This document shows, piece by piece, positions 62,557-64,000 of a stretch of 64,000 nt of DNA. Where the stretch lies: assembly GCF_000427625.1 (NCBI RefSeq), contig NZ_KE386569.1, forward strand, positions 2,229,754 to 2,293,753, read 5' to 3'. Below the pieces are notes generated by a model. It saw only the letters and a program-made list of their open reading frames with translations. It was not told where the DNA came from and made no database searches. Origin of the DNA: Methylobacter luteus IMV-B-3098. GTDB lineage: Bacteria; Pseudomonadota; Gammaproteobacteria; Methylococcales; Methylomonadaceae. The translations under genes were made by a program, and so were the position numbers. Each line of letters begins with the position of its first letter. Position 1 is the stretch's first letter.

Positions 62557-63759
62557 ATGAATGCAGGTATCGTTACTACGCATGTACCGCCGGCCAAAGG
62601 TTACGGCGGGGTATCCGTCACAGCCAGTGTTTTGACCAAGGCCTGGGCGGAACGAGGCCACAGGATGGCGCTGGTTTCATCCGACGAGTCCATCGACGGC
62701 CGGCTGCGCCCCGAGCAGGTGCAGCTTGGCGAACAGGTGGAGATTGATCTCTATCATTGCTATGGCTTCAGACGATGGGGCTTCGGGCTTGGCGCCATTC
62801 CCGCCTTGTTTAAACTGTGCCAGCGGGCACCGGTGGTCTATATCCACGGCATCGCCACCTGGCCGTCCACGCTTGCGGCTGTTTTCTGTGTGCTGCTGCG
62901 CCGTCCGTTCATGGTCGCGGTGCATGGGGGACTGATGCCTGAGCATGTCGATCTGATCCGGCGGCAAAAACCCCATAAATGGCTTTACTATAAATGGCTG
63001 ACCTTTCCGACCCTGCGCCGGGCCATCGCCGTGCATTGCACCAGCGACACCGAGGCCGAAGGCGTGCGCAACGTGCTCGGCGATGATGCCCGCATACTGC
63101 TGGTTCCCAACGGCATCGACAGCCGTGAAATTAAAGTGGCGCCACATCCGACCAGAGAAGGCATGAAACTCTGCTTTCTGGGCCACATTCAGCAGGAAAA
63201 AGGCATCAACGCCTTTATCAGGGCATGGCTGAAGGTTCGCCAGCCTACCGATCGGCTGGTGATCGCCGGCAGAAGCGTCGACGGCGACTATTTCGAAGAG
63301 TTCCAGGCGCTGGTCGAACAGGCGCAAGGGGCTATCACTTACCGGGGCTATCTGCAGCGCGACGAGGTCATGGATTTGCTGGCGTCCAGTCATTTTCTGG
63401 TGCTGCCTTCGGGGCTGGAGGAAGCCGGCGGCATGCGCGAGAACTTTGGCAATGTGGTGGCCGAAGCCCTGGCGGCAGGACGCCCGGTTTTAGTGGCTCG
63501 AGGACTGGCATGGGATAATGTCGAATCGTTTGGCGCCGGCTTCATTTTCGACAGAAATGAGGCTTCGGTATGCAAAGTGCTGCGTAAAGCGCAAGCGCTG
63601 AACAGGCCGGAGTGGCAGCAGATGTCGTCCAATGGCCGGCAGTATGTCGAGCAACAGCTCGATCCCGTCAAGCTTGGCGACCGGGTCTGGCAAGCGTTGA
63701 CTAAATCGGGTCTTGGCAGTGCGCCGCAACAACTGGCGGAGGGTTCATCGTATGAGTAA
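62557..63759 (+). CDS. Glycosyltransferase, GT4 family
   Basis: The 400-residue protein is a GT-B enzyme of family GT4. The N-terminal half has THVPPAKGYGGVSVTASVLTKAW and VAVHGGLMPEH. The C-terminal half has LCFLGHIQQEKGINAFI and LPSGLEEAGGMRENFGNVVAEALAAGRPVLVA, with the EX7E motif around NFGNVVAEAL. Its AGGA site precedes the ATG. Its end overlaps the next gene's start by eight bases, so the two are translationally coupled. It adds a sugar to the repeat unit in the cytoplasm; specificity unknown. Confidence 0.92.
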   Translation: MNAGIVTTHVPPAKGYGGVSVTASVLTKAWAERGHRMALVSSDESIDGRLRPEQVQLGEQVEIDLYHCYGFRRWGFGLGAIPALFKLCQRAPVVYIHGIATWPSTLAAVFCVLLRRPFMVAVHGGLMPEHVDLIRRQKPHKWLYYKWLTFPTLRRAIAVHCTSDTEAEGVRNVLGDDARILLVPNGIDSREIKVAPHPTREGMKLCFLGHIQQEKGINAFIRAWLKVRQPTDRLVIAGRSVDGDYFEEFQALVEQAQGAITYRGYLQRDEVMDLLASSHFLVLPSGLEEAGGMRENFGNVVAEALAAGRPVLVARGLAWDNVESFGAGFIFDRNEASVCKVLRKAQALNRPEWQQMSSNGRQYVEQQLDPVKLGDRVWQALTKSGLGSAPQQLAEGSSYE

Positions 63760-64000
63760 GGTCGGCCTGATCGTCCCTACCTTGAATGCCGGCAGGCTTT
63801 GGCACTCCTGGCTTAAAGCCTTCGAGCAGCAGACCCGGAAACCGGACTATCTGTTGGTGATCGATTCTTCGTCCAGCGACGACACCGCAGCCTTGGCACG
63901 TGCCTATGGCTTTACCGTGAAGGTTATTGCCAAGGCCGCGTTCAACCATGGCGGGACTCGCCAAAGCGGCGTGGATATGATGCGGGAGGCGGATATCATC
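63752..64000 (+). CDS. Glycosyltransferase, GT2 family, N-terminal part (cut by window edge)
   Basis: The ATG at 63752 overlaps the stop of the GT4 gene. The 83 visible residues start MSKVGLIVPTLNAGRLWHSWLKA, with YLLVIDSSSSDDTAALARAYG, the nucleotide-sugar motif, and FNHGGTRQSGVDMM, a stretch typical of rhamnosyltransferase-like GT2 enzymes. The protein continues past the window. The sugar is inferred from that stretch only. Confidence 0.85.
   Translation, partial: MSKVGLIVPTLNAGRLWHSWLKAFEQQTRKPDYLLVIDSSSSDDTAALARAYGFTVKVIAKAAFNHGGTRQSGVDMMREADII

Overview
The window is a 64 kb stretch of a moderately GC-rich chromosome from a Gammaproteobacterium. The gene set (GlrK/QseG-like regulation, NADP-GdhA, YeeN, CreA, a GH57 glycogen-branching cluster with DUF4912, and a Wza/Wzc/Wzy exopolysaccharide locus) fits a methylotrophic or methanotrophic member of the Methylococcales best. 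That placement is an inference from gene content; no 16S rRNA or methane/methanol oxidation gene lies in the window. I saw no tRNA, rRNA, CRISPR array, transposase, integrase or phage gene.

Layout. 1-6.9 kb: housekeeping genes, mostly on the minus strand (topoisomerase III, cut by the window edge; PpnN nucleosidase; a His-rich lipoprotein; an SGNH esterase; a variant serine hydroxymethyltransferase; Bcp peroxiredoxin; RpiA), then a cold-shock gene with a strong promoter and long leader. 7-19.6 kb: a membrane hybrid histidine kinase, a LemA/TPM operon, several small stress or envelope proteins, NADP-glutamate dehydrogenase, a coiled-coil repeat protein of unknown function and a glycerophosphodiesterase. 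19.6-24.3 kb: a di-haem cytochrome c and ethanolamine ammonia-lyase (EutBC) without the rest of a eut operon.

24.3-33 kb, all minus strand: a glycan and glycolipid block running DUF4912 protein, GH57 branching enzyme, an endonuclease/exonuclease/phosphatase-family enzyme with two CBM21-like modules, a phospholipase D-like protein, a GT28 diacylglycerol glycosyltransferase-like protein and a GT4. The glycan-binding phosphoesterase beside a branching enzyme is the best candidate here for an undescribed function; a bacterial enzyme analogous to a glycogen phosphatase is one hypothesis. 33-42.6 kb: a secreted lysyl-oxidase-like protein, Hsp20, a secreted HExxH protein, a glyoxalase-like protein, YeeN and an isolated mreB.

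43.2-47.8 kb: a compact four-gene signalling operon (minus strand) that makes a histidine kinase whose phospho-accepting His is replaced by Arg, a QseG-like lipoprotein, an intact histidine kinase and an OmpR-type regulator. 48-64 kb: an exopolysaccharide locus on the plus strand (large secreted glycosidase-like protein, phosphoglycosyltransferase, Wza, Wzc, Wzy, Wzx, methyltransferase, four glycosyltransferases, the last cut by the window edge). The transport/polymerisation block is bracketed by two inverted copies of a short palindrome-rich dispersed repeat.
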